Shown here piece by piece: positions 35,411 through 43,921 of a DNA stretch of 64,000 nucleotides. The DNA is from Chloracidobacterium sp. (GTDB lineage: Bacteria > Acidobacteriota > Blastocatellia > Pyrinomonadales > Pyrinomonadaceae). The notes beneath the pieces were generated by a model that worked only from the letters and a program-made list of their open reading frames with translations, ran no database searches and was not told where the DNA came from. The position numbers and the translations under genes are program-made. Location: the NCBI GenBank assembly GCA_016712045.1, contig JADJRV010000007.1, positions 124,001 to 188,000 on the forward strand. Direction: 5' to 3'. Within the stretch, counting starts at the first letter, position 1, and each line of letters starts with the position of its first letter.

Positions 35411-35440
35411 TGGACCGGACCAGGTGGACCAAGGTGGACC
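35411..35440. repeat. GGACC-rich short repeat, copy 2
   Basis: TGGACCGGACCAGGTGGACC followed by AAGGTGGACC; same GGTGGACCAA unit and same position type (between convergent genes) as 24276-24308. Confidence 0.7.
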
Positions 35441-35455
35441 GACATCATTTCTACA

Positions 35456-38206
35456 TTAAGACAAAATGCTTTCGAATGCAGATCGGATAGCTAGGCGGTG
35501 GAGCGTCAGTTGTTCGAGTAGGTTAGCGGGCGAAGCGAGACCCATGCGAGTGGCGATTGTTTTGAGAGCGTTCTCATTGCCCAATGGCACGCGTGTAGTG
35601 CGTCCGATCGTCAGGCGGAGATTGTGGTCGAGCTCTGATAAAAAATTGTATCCGGCAAGAAGTTCAGCGTAAATTTCACCTGACAGAGATCCATTAGCCG
35701 CAAGTTGCGCAAGCATGTATGAGGTGGAGCGGCCATTCTCCTCTCCACCTTCACTCCTTTTCTCCTCCACCTCCTCATCAGGCACATTATCGCGAAGCTG
35801 TAGAAATCTCATCGCAAAGTAAACATCGAGCATGCCGCCGGAGCCGTATTTGATATCGATGTCGCCGCCTCGGCGGGTGCGGACGCGTTGATTTTCGAGA
35901 GCGAGTCGGACGCGGAGAGTTTCATCACGCAACTCGTCTGCTGGCAGGGCGGCGGCACGTTCGTGGATGACGCGGCGGGTTTCGTTTTCGACGTTCAGTC
36001 CGATGCTCGCGTCACCGCCGACCATCCTTAGTTTTACGAATGCGAGCATTTCCCAGACCGCCGCAGTGTCAGCCATATATGCGAGAAACGCGTCGATCGA
36101 CATCGCACTCATCCCTTTGGAACCAAACGGCCGTAGCCGCAGATCTACGCGGTAGAGACTGCCATCGCGGGTCATTGATGAGAGCGTAGTGACGAATAGC
36201 TCAACGGCTCGGCTGTAAAATTCGGACGGCGTGATCGCGGCCATGATGTCATTCGGGTCGTAATAGACGATCACAAGATCTAGGTCGGAATCGTAATCAA
36301 TACCGCGGCCTCCGAGTTTGCCAAGTGCAAGCACGGCGAGATCTAGCGGTGCGGGCTTTCCGATGTTGCCTGTGCGGATGGCGAGTTCGTCGCGAACAAC
36401 ACGCAAAGCGGCGGCGATGCTGGCCTCGGCAAGATTTGTCTGGAGCCGTTTGGCCTCGGTGATGGTTATCTTTTCGAAGATGTCCAGTACGACGATCTGC
36501 AATAAAAAGTGTGACCACGTTCGTCGCATCGCCGACAGACGCTGGCCAAAATCGCGGATGGATTCGATGGATGCCATCATCTGTTCGGCATAATCAGGCT
36601 CGATAAAGTCGTCTTCTGGGTCAGGTAATTCGGAGACGAGATGCGGATTGGCAGCGAGCATCGACGCAAAGTGCGGCGACACCTCAGACACGCGATCAAG
36701 CACCGTTACATTTTTGCCGGACGGATCAAAATCTATATCAGATTTTTCGATCGACGCTAGGACATACGAACGCGAGCGTTCGCTGGCAGTCGGTACGTCG
36801 TGGGTCGTGTGAATCTCGTCCGCAGACTCTTGCACCACGCCAAATACATTAGTAAAAATGCGGCTGACGTTGGCCGTGTATTTTGCCAGACCCTTTTCAA
36901 AATTACCGCCCTCGGCAAAGCTCATCCGGCGGGCGAGCAGTTCGCGCTTTTCCGCGTCGTCGGGCACGGTATGCGTTTGGACTCCGTTTTCCATCTGGAG
37001 CATATGTTCGGTGCGTCGCAGAAATGTGTAGGCTGTTGTCAGTTCGGTCAGATCGGTTTCCGTCAGATGTTTGCGATCCGCAAGGCGGACGAGGCTAATG
37101 AGTGTATGCGGACTGCGAAGCCATTTGTCACGGCCGCCGTGGGCAAGCTGCAAGGCTTGGGCAAGAAATTCGATCTCGCGGATGCCGCCGCGTCCGAGTT
37201 TGACGTCGAAGCCGCGGCGGTTGACCTGTTCGAGATCGATCTGTTCCTTTGACCGGCGAACATTTGCGAGAGCGGTCTCGACGGTTTCTTTCTTAGAAAA
37301 AACAAGATCCTCCACCTCGGCAAAGAACGTTTTGAACAGCTCCACATCGCCCGCACAACCACGCGAACGGATCAGTACCTGACGCTCCCATGCTCTCGCC
37401 TCGGTCATATAATATCGCACCATATCGGCGAGACAGATGGCGATAGCCCCGATCGAACCGTGCGGACGCAGGCGCAGATCGACGCGATAAGCGGCTCCTT
37501 CGCCCGTTTGTTGTCCGACGAGTTTGGCGACGTATTCCGAGAGTTTGACAAAATATTCACGGTTCGTAACTTGTCCGCGAGAGCCGCTGCCGGATGTCGA
37601 GCCTTCGTCGGAATAAAAGAAAACTAGGTCGATGTCCGACGAATAATTAAGCTCGCGGGAGCCGAGTTTGCCGAGAGCCGTGATGCAAAAACGGGCGGGC
37701 ACAAAGCGCCCCTTGTCATCGGTTTCCTGCGGCTGGCCAAATCGGTTATCCATTTCGCGGCGGGCAAGTTGAAGCGCCGATTCGAGGATCGCGTCGGCGA
37801 GATTTGATATCTCTTCGGTGATCTCGGCGATGGTGGCGAGACGGCGGATGTCGCGAAGATAAATGCGGAGCAGTTCGCGGCGGCGAAATCTGGCAAAGAG
37901 AACCTGCGGCTCAAGCTGAGAATTTGTCAGAGCAAATCGTGCCAAGGATTCTAGCAGCTCGTCTTTGCCGCGAACACCCGATTCGCGCCGTTTGCGGTTG
38001 AGCCACCAGAAATAATCAGGATTTTGCAGCAGCGTCGTCGCAAGCAGAGGGCTGAATGAGACGAGCGTCAAAACGTCGGAGAGTAGCCCTTCATTTTTGA
38101 GCAGCTTTGCCGACTCAGACGGATGAGCCTCAGCCAACTGGCCGAGAAACCGGCGGGCGGCTTCGGCGTCGGGCAGGCTGCTCATCAAATGGTCGTCTTT
38201 CTTCAT
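35456..38206 (-). CDS. glnE: Glutamine-synthetase adenylyltransferase/adenylyl-removing enzyme GlnE
   Basis: Bifunctional enzyme that adenylylates and deadenylylates glutamine synthetase in response to nitrogen status. 916 residues, with two nucleotidyltransferase domains: the N-terminal adenylyl-removing one carrying GSRELNYSSDIDLVFFY and DLRLRPHGSIGA (about residues 190-255) and the C-terminal adenylyltransferase one carrying GGRGIDYDSDLDLVIVYYD and DLRLRPFGSKG (about residues 630-700), each followed by a GlnD/PII-uridylyltransferase-like helical domain. Intact metal-binding D-x-D pairs in both halves suggest both activities. No glnA or glnB is near. It overlaps by 4 bp the sigma-54 activator gene upstream, so the two are translationally coupled. 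Confidence 0.94.
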   Translation of the reverse strand: MKKDDHLMSSLPDAEAARRFLGQLAEAHPSESAKLLKNEGLLSDVLTLVSFSPLLATTLLQNPDYFWWLNRKRRESGVRGKDELLESLARFALTNSQLEPQVLFARFRRRELLRIYLRDIRRLATIAEITEEISNLADAILESALQLARREMDNRFGQPQETDDKGRFVPARFCITALGKLGSRELNYSSDIDLVFFYSDEGSTSGSGSRGQVTNREYFVKLSEYVAKLVGQQTGEGAAYRVDLRLRPHGSIGAIAICLADMVRYYMTEARAWERQVLIRSRGCAGDVELFKTFFAEVEDLVFSKKETVETALANVRRSKEQIDLEQVNRRGFDVKLGRGGIREIEFLAQALQLAHGGRDKWLRSPHTLISLVRLADRKHLTETDLTELTTAYTFLRRTEHMLQMENGVQTHTVPDDAEKRELLARRMSFAEGGNFEKGLAKYTANVSRIFTNVFGVVQESADEIHTTHDVPTASERSRSYVLASIEKSDIDFDPSGKNVTVLDRVSEVSPHFASMLAANPHLVSELPDPEDDFIEPDYAEQMMASIESIRDFGQRLSAMRRTWSHFLLQIVVLDIFEKITITEAKRLQTNLAEASIAAALRVVRDELAIRTGNIGKPAPLDLAVLALGKLGGRGIDYDSDLDLVIVYYDPNDIMAAITPSEFYSRAVELFVTTLSSMTRDGSLYRVDLRLRPFGSKGMSAMSIDAFLAYMADTAAVWEMLAFVKLRMVGGDASIGLNVENETRRVIHERAAALPADELRDETLRVRLALENQRVRTRRGGDIDIKYGSGGMLDVYFAMRFLQLRDNVPDEEVEEKRSEGGEENGRSTSYMLAQLAANGSLSGEIYAELLAGYNFLSELDHNLRLTIGRTTRVPLGNENALKTIATRMGLASPANLLEQLTLHRLAIRSAFESILS

Positions 38207-39705
38207 TGCTTGAATCGTCGCGGATCGATGCCGTACTTCTTAATCTTATAGCCCAATATCCGCTCGGTCGAGTCGAGCATGACGGCTGCCTTGGCGATGT
38301 TGCCGCGAGTCGATTTGAGCGTGTCCTGTATCATGTCGCGTTCAAAGGCGGCGACCGCAGATTCGAGCGTGACGCGCATTTCGGTACCGCTGACCTCGGC
38401 GGTTTGCAGAGTCGGCGGCAAATGATGGCCGTGGATCACATTGGAATCACACACGAGTACTGCACGCTCGATCGCGTTTTCGAGTTCGCGGACATTTCCC
38501 GGAAAATGATATGCGGTAAGCATATCGATGGCGGGAGTAGAGATACGCAAGATATGTTTGTTATGCTCGGCCCCGTATTTTTCGACGAAATGCTCGGCCA
38601 GCAGCAGGATATCGGCTTTTCGCTCGCGGAGCGGCGGGAGAAATATCGTGAATACATTTAGAGCATAAAAGAGATCTTCGCGAAATCTACCGCTGGCTAC
38701 GGCATCTTCGACCGATTGGTTCGTCGACGCGACAAGTCGGACATTTGCGGGGAAAGTTTTGTCGCCGCCGAGGCGTTCGAATTCGCGTTCTTGGATCACT
38801 CGGATCAATTTCGCCTGCGTTTGCGGCGGCAGATCGCCTATCTCTTCCAAAAATAGCGTGCTGCCATCGGCCAATTCAAAATGGCCTAGTTTCTGTTTTG
38901 ACGCCCCGTCGAAGGAGCCTTTTTCATAACCAAACAGCTCACCGTCAATGATGGTTTCGGGCAAGGCCGCGCAATTTACCTTTGCGAACGGGCGTTTTGA
39001 GCGAAGACTGTTGTAATGAATGGCGTTTGCGATCAGCTCTTTGCCGGCACCGCTTTCGCCGCGTAACAGCACCGGGACATTTGATCGGGCGATCTGGGTG
39101 ACCTGATCCTGGACCTGCCGCATCGGGCTGGAATTTCCGATTAGATTGCCAAAATCGTACTTTTCTTTTAGCTCTTGCTTGAGGTGAACATTTTTGGCCA
39201 CGAGCTTGCTGCTCTCTTCACGTTCGAGCCGCTCGGCCCGGAGCAATTGGGCGATCAGGGCCGCCGTGATCTCGAGCATTCGGACGATGTCGCGGTCTGA
39301 GATGCTTTTCGGCTCACTAAACGCAAGTGAGATCGAGCCGATACATTCGCCTGAAAGTTTGATCGGAACTGACGAGATAATGCGAGGGGAACCGTCATCG
39401 AAAAAGCCGAGGGTTGATTCGTTTTCGATAGAAAAAAACAGCGGCGAGGAGCGTTCCATTACCCGGACGAGGACGCTTTTGGCGGCACGGGCTTCGAGCC
39501 GGCGGAATGTGACGGCATCCATTCCAACGGCGGCGATGACATCGATCTGACCCGTCTCAGCGTGACGCAGGCAGACAAATCCGAGATCCGCGGACATCTC
39601 GTCATTCAAGATCTGGAGTATGGCGGTGCTGTCCGTCCGGATGCCTTTTAGGTCATGCGTGACAGCTGTTATTTTTGATACAATGTCTATTTCGTTGCGG
39701 ATCAT
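38203..39705 (-). CDS. GAF-AAA+-Fis transcription regulator with altered sigma-54 loop
   Basis: 500 residues in the order GAF sensor domain (about 20-165), AAA+ domain of the bacterial enhancer-binding type (about 185-415) and C-terminal Fis-type helix-turn-helix (STRGNIAKAAVMLDSTERILGYKIKKYG), as in NifA. Walker A GESGAGKE is normal. Two conserved features differ: the sigma-54 contact loop GAFTGA reads GSFDGA, and the Walker B LFLDEIG reads LFLEEIG. In studied activators, changes in either can abolish sigma-54 activation or ATP hydrolysis. The partner GlnE gene, overlapping by 4 bp, points to nitrogen control; small-molecule sensing by the GAF domain is likely. Confidence 0.87.
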   Translation of the reverse strand: MIRNEIDIVSKITAVTHDLKGIRTDSTAILQILNDEMSADLGFVCLRHAETGQIDVIAAVGMDAVTFRRLEARAAKSVLVRVMERSSPLFFSIENESTLGFFDDGSPRIISSVPIKLSGECIGSISLAFSEPKSISDRDIVRMLEITAALIAQLLRAERLEREESSKLVAKNVHLKQELKEKYDFGNLIGNSSPMRQVQDQVTQIARSNVPVLLRGESGAGKELIANAIHYNSLRSKRPFAKVNCAALPETIIDGELFGYEKGSFDGASKQKLGHFELADGSTLFLEEIGDLPPQTQAKLIRVIQEREFERLGGDKTFPANVRLVASTNQSVEDAVASGRFREDLFYALNVFTIFLPPLRERKADILLLAEHFVEKYGAEHNKHILRISTPAIDMLTAYHFPGNVRELENAIERAVLVCDSNVIHGHHLPPTLQTAEVSGTEMRVTLESAVAAFERDMIQDTLKSTRGNIAKAAVMLDSTERILGYKIKKYGIDPRRFKQ

Positions 39706-39825
39706 TTTACGACAAAATTGTAGGACAATTGATTATAGGTATTATTGCGGGTCGCGACAATTCGACTAAGTGAACCGCCTATTTATTTGGGTTACGCTAC
39801 AATATCGAGTGTGGATGAACGGCTG

Positions 39826-40671
39826 ATGATACAAATACCGCTCGCGGCGCAGAAAATGCGGCTTGAGGATTTTTTGCTTGACCATTTTAGCGGGCTCAGC
39901 AAGATGTACCTGCGTGACATCGTCAAAACTGGGCGATGTGAGGTGAACGGGCGGCATGAAAACATCGGCCACAAACTGCGTGAAAACGATCTGATCGAGA
40001 TCACCGTCGACACGACGCGTGAAACGGCGATGCGGCCCGAAAATATCCCGCTTGATATCGTCTATGAGGATGGTGACATCATCGTTGTTAACAAACCCGC
40101 CGGCATGCTTGTCCACCCGTCGCATCGAGAAAATACGGGGACGATGCTAAACGCACTCGTTTACCACTGCAACCTGGACTCGCCGACATTGATCCGCCCG
40201 GGCCTGATACATCGCCTTGATAAACAAACCTCCGGCCTCGTCATCGTCGCGAAGAATGCTGTCGCACATCGCCGAATGTGCTCCGCTTTGATGAAAAAGC
40301 ACGTCGAAAAACGCTATCTCGCGCTCGTTGACGGTGTTGTAAAAGAAAATGATGGCACGATCGAAGCACCAATAGGTCGGTTTGCGGAGCTGAAACAATG
40401 GAACGTCAAAGAGGACGGGAAACATTCGGAGTCGCGGTTTTGGGTTCTGGAAAGACGTGCTGATACGACGCTAATCGAGCTTGAGCCTGTGACGGGACGG
40501 ACAAATCAACTGCGTATCCATTGCGAGTTGATCGGCCATCCGATCGTCGGCGATACACAGCGTGGCGGCAGGGAATTTGAGCGGCTATGCTTGCACGCGT
40601 GGCGCCTTGCGTTTACGCATCCGATCTCGCGTGAGCGGTTAGAACTCGAATCGGCGATCGATTTTAATTAG
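39826..40671 (+). CDS. RluA-family 23S rRNA pseudouridine synthase
   Basis: Converts uridine to pseudouridine in rRNA or tRNA. S4 RNA-binding domain (LEDFLLDHFSGLSKMYLRDIV, residues 10-70) followed by the catalytic domain: VVNKPAGMLVHPS, then the active-site aspartate in HRLDKQTSGLVIVAK and RTNQLRIHCELIGHPIVGD. About 281 residues from ATG 39826; GTG at 39811 and TTG at 39745 are in frame too. A TACAAT at 39798-39803 would put transcription start near the GTG, so a nearly leaderless mRNA is possible. Convergent with the matrixin-like gene (4-bp overlap). Confidence 0.9.
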   Translation: MIQIPLAAQKMRLEDFLLDHFSGLSKMYLRDIVKTGRCEVNGRHENIGHKLRENDLIEITVDTTRETAMRPENIPLDIVYEDGDIIVVNKPAGMLVHPSHRENTGTMLNALVYHCNLDSPTLIRPGLIHRLDKQTSGLVIVAKNAVAHRRMCSALMKKHVEKRYLALVDGVVKENDGTIEAPIGRFAELKQWNVKEDGKHSESRFWVLERRADTTLIELEPVTGRTNQLRIHCELIGHPIVGDTQRGGREFERLCLHAWRLAFTHPISRERLELESAIDFN

Positions 40672-41660
40672 CTGCGAGGGGCGACTAACACAATGTCAAA
40701 CGCCTTTTGCCCTGTCCCTTTATTAAACTGGATCTCGACCGTATAGTTTTTACCGGCTTCGAGCGTCCAACAGCCCTCGCCGTAGCCCTCGTAATATTTG
40801 CCGTCGGTGTATAGCGTGTTTGACCACAGTTTGTAGCAATATTTGCCGCTGCCGCCAAATGTCCAAGATTGTTTGACGGACTTAGTCGTGGTGTTTAGAG
40901 CAAAATCGCGGCGGATCTTGTTTGACCCAAATTCCATGATGATGTGTTCCCACGTCTGCCCGGACGCTATGTTGAGCGTGTCGATGACGGTCACCTTTCC
41001 GGGTGACGCGGCTCGGCGGGCTCCGTAAAGTTTTTGGATACCGACAATATCGAGAGCACTGAGGACGCCATCGTTGATCCAACGAGGATTGCAGTAATTC
41101 ATTACCGAATCCGGGTCATAGGCCGTGAGCAAAAGGCCGCCGCTGCCGGTACTTTGTGCGGTCTTACAGGTCGAATCGGCACGGTCCTGTTCATGAATGA
41201 GGCCGAGAGCGTGACCAAATTCGTGTAGGGCGACAGTTGTGATGCAGGAAGCTCGGCGATTTTCGGCTTGACAGCCCGGCGAGAAATTTTTGAACGTAAA
41301 ATTCAGCTCCATCCCGTTCTTTGAGCCGTCCATGAACTTTCCAATACCGGAATTAGAACGTGTGTCGGTGATCAGGATCCGAATGCCTTTGCTAGCGGAC
41401 GTACATGCCGCCCAGCCGTAAAAATTGACGTTCGCGACACTCTGCCAGGTTGAGGCGATCTTATTTTTGACGAGGTTGGTCTCGGTCGCCCATCCGGTCG
41501 GGTTTTCCCAGCAGACCGGGATATAGGTGATGCCGTCGGTGTGTGCCGGCCATTGCCAACCGGCACCTGATACCGCCTTGTGAACCTGACCGAGAGCAGC
41601 GGGAACGATCGAAAGTAGGATGACCACTAAGAAAATTGTGATGCGAGCGAGTCTAAACAT
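40668..41660 (-). CDS. Secreted matrixin-like zinc metalloprotease
   Basis: 330 residues with signal peptide (MFRLARITIFLVVILLSIVPAALGQ). Metzincin zinc motif HEFGHALGLIHEQ (H-E-x-x-H-x-x-G-x-x-H) near residue 150 and a Met-turn SVMNYCNPRW about 40 residues later identify an active M10/M12-type peptidase. The C-terminal ~110 residues (after ARRAASPGK) have no zinc site and look like a beta-sandwich accessory domain with aromatic residues (YTDGKYYEGYGEGCW), perhaps for binding cell walls or glycans. Extracellular proteolysis fits the exported prolyl oligopeptidase elsewhere in the window. No propeptide cysteine switch was seen. Confidence 0.88.
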   Translation of the reverse strand: MFRLARITIFLVVILLSIVPAALGQVHKAVSGAGWQWPAHTDGITYIPVCWENPTGWATETNLVKNKIASTWQSVANVNFYGWAACTSASKGIRILITDTRSNSGIGKFMDGSKNGMELNFTFKNFSPGCQAENRRASCITTVALHEFGHALGLIHEQDRADSTCKTAQSTGSGGLLLTAYDPDSVMNYCNPRWINDGVLSALDIVGIQKLYGARRAASPGKVTVIDTLNIASGQTWEHIIMEFGSNKIRRDFALNTTTKSVKQSWTFGGSGKYCYKLWSNTLYTDGKYYEGYGEGCWTLEAGKNYTVEIQFNKGTGQKAFDIVLVAPRS

Positions 41661-41763
41661 TTATTTTTCCTCTTTTTTCGCCACGAGAATGGTAATGCTT
41701 GATCACACCCGCGAAACCTTGCGCTAATTGATGCCGCCTTGGAATAACTGAGTTGTCGACAAT

Positions 41764-42546
41764 TTACTCCTCAACGGCTTTTTTCTCGTCTTCATCTGAA
41801 AACTGATTGTGTAGCTGAACCGGATCAGCCTTTTTGCGGAGGCGGATATTCAACATCTCAACAAAGACCGAAAACGCCATCGCAAAGTAGATGTAGCCCT
41901 TCGGAATTGTCTGATGAAAGCTTTCAGCAACGAGCATTACACCGATCAGGAGCAGGAATGAAAGAGCGAGCATCTTGATCGTCGGGTGCCGCTGGACGAA
42001 CGCCCCGATCGAACCTGCAAACAACATCATCGCAATGATCGATATGATGACGGCAGAGATCATTATGTAAATGCCGTTTGGCCCGTAGGTCGTCGAGATC
42101 ATACCGACCGCAGTGATAACGCTGTCGAGCGAAAATACGATATCGAGTAGCACGATCTGGACGATAACGCTGATAAATCCGGAGTACGATCTCTTGGAAC
42201 CCGTACCTTCTTCCCCTTCGAGGCTGCCGTGGATCTCGTGTGTGCTCTTGGCGATCAAAAACAAGCCGCCGATGAGCAGGACGAGGTCTTTTCCTGAAAA
42301 TCCCTTGCCCCAAACGCTGAAAAGCGGCTCGACAAGGCCGATCACCCACGAAAGTGAAAGCAGTAGCAAAATGCGAATTCCAAGTGCAAGGCTCAGACCG
42401 ATATAACGAGCCTTTGCCTGTTGAGCGGGCGGCAGTTTGCCGGAAAGGATCGAGATAAAAATGACGTTATCAATGCCGAGTACGAGTTCGAGAACGGTCA
42501 GCGTGCCGAAGGCGATCCAAACTTGCGGGTCAGAAAGAAATTCCAT
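41764..42546 (-). CDS. TerC family integral membrane protein
   Basis: 260 residues with seven to eight membrane segments. Conserved acidic motifs ELVLGIDNVIFISILSGKLP in the first half and LDIVFSLDSVITAVGM in the second half are the TerC signature; the aspartates are thought to bind metal. Members take part in metal (Mn2+, tellurite-linked) homeostasis, and some in metal export during protein secretion. The C-terminus (VEMLNIRLRKKADPVQLHNQFSDEDEKK) is cytoplasmic and charged. It is divergent from the SGNH gene; no ter operon is present. Confidence 0.9.
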   Translation of the reverse strand: MEFLSDPQVWIAFGTLTVLELVLGIDNVIFISILSGKLPPAQQAKARYIGLSLALGIRILLLLSLSWVIGLVEPLFSVWGKGFSGKDLVLLIGGLFLIAKSTHEIHGSLEGEEGTGSKRSYSGFISVIVQIVLLDIVFSLDSVITAVGMISTTYGPNGIYIMISAVIISIIAMMLFAGSIGAFVQRHPTIKMLALSFLLLIGVMLVAESFHQTIPKGYIYFAMAFSVFVEMLNIRLRKKADPVQLHNQFSDEDEKKAVEE

Positions 42547-42677
42547 CTAATAAGTGCTCCAAATCGATAAGACTAACTACTTATGATAATGCAGAAATGA
42601 ATATTGGTGAATTGTTTGATAGATTTGTTTTGTCCGGCAACAAACGCACCGGGATAAAAGTAACTTACAACTGATAG

Positions 42678-43921
42678 ATGAACCGAACGGAACTCGGGAC
42701 CGCCGAAACAAATATTAAGCCAAAGAAACGGCGGTTGTATGCCCTAATCAGCCTTGTAATAGGGTTGTTGTTCGGGCTATTGCTGGTCGAGATAGCGTTG
42801 CGTGTCGTTGGCTATTCATCACCGGAATTTTATGCGGCTGACGTGTCACGCGGCTATGCGCTCATCCCCGGAATGAAGGGGGATGTACAGCAAAGAGGGA
42901 CGCAGCTTTGTTGTGATAAACGGCGATGGCTTTCGTGATGTTGAACACTAGATCGAGAAACCGCCGGGCACGATTCGCATCGCTGTGATCGGCGATTCGT
43001 ATGTAGAGGCGTTTCAAGTCGAACAAAGTGAATCATTTACCAACTTTGTTCGCGATGAGATAACCAAATGCGGCGGAGCAGGCGGAAAACAGGTCGAGAT
43101 GCTCAATTTTGGCGTTTCCGGCTACAGCACGGCTCAGGAATTGATCACGATCAGGGAAAAGGTCTGGAAATATTCCCCGGACATCGTGATGCTTGTTATG
43201 ACGACCAACAACGACATAACGGATAATTCACCATACTTCAAAAAGCTCCCGATACCGTATTTTACGGCCGATGGTGTCTTGGACGAGGGATTTCGGCACG
43301 ACAAGGTATTTTTGGCAAGAAATTCGGCCATGAGCCGTCTTGGCATTTGGCTAAAGAACCACATCCGAACCGTTCAAGCAGTCGGGGCAATATCGACAAG
43401 TATCAAATACAAGTATCAAGCGTGGAAAAACAAGAAACCCGCGACCGAAGGGCAACCTGCCGAGCCATCGGCTGCTGCGACTGCTCCGGCCGCTGATATC
43501 GGCGTTGATAATCAGATCTATCGCATTCCAAGCGACGACAATTGGAAAAATGCTGGAGCATCACCGAGGCGATAATCGTGGAAATGAACAAAGAGGTGGC
43601 GGATAAAGGGGTTAAATTTGTCGTCGTTACCGCAAGCAACGGCGTGCAGGTTTTACCTGATGTTTCGCATCGCACCGCGTACGCAAAATATATCGGTGTC
43701 GATGATCTGATTTATCCGGACCGGCGTATCGCGGAGTTTTGCACTTCAAAATCGATCCCGGTGATAACGCCGCACCGCTGCTTGGAGATTATTCTGCCCG
43801 CGAAAATGTATTCCTACACGGATTTGAGGGCAACATTGGATATGGACATTGGAATCAGCGCGGGCATAAGGTCGCGGGTGAAACGATCGGTAAAAAACTC
43901 TGCGAGGGGATCGTTAAATAG
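42678..43921 (+). pseudogene. SGNH/GDSL hydrolase-like membrane protein, broken by several lesions
   Basis: Fragments 42678-42938, 42985-43575, 43542-43770 and 43770-43921 line up as one protein of about 414 residues: one N-terminal membrane segment (ALISLVIGLLFGLLLVEIAL), block I VIGDSYVEAFQVEQSESF (G-D-S), MLVMTTNNDITD (G-N-D region) and C-terminal GHWNQRGHKVAGETIG (D-x-x-H region, here W-N-x-x-G-H). Lesions: extra A at 42892-42894, in-frame TAG at 42949-42951 (between VEH and IEKPPGT), missing base near 43553, another near 43770. The stop at 43921 overlaps the carbamoyltransferase start (TAGTG). Such hydrolases act as O-acetyltransferase/esterase partners in surface-glycan genes. Four lesions in 1.2 kb may mean decay, or poor consensus here. 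Confidence 0.75.
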
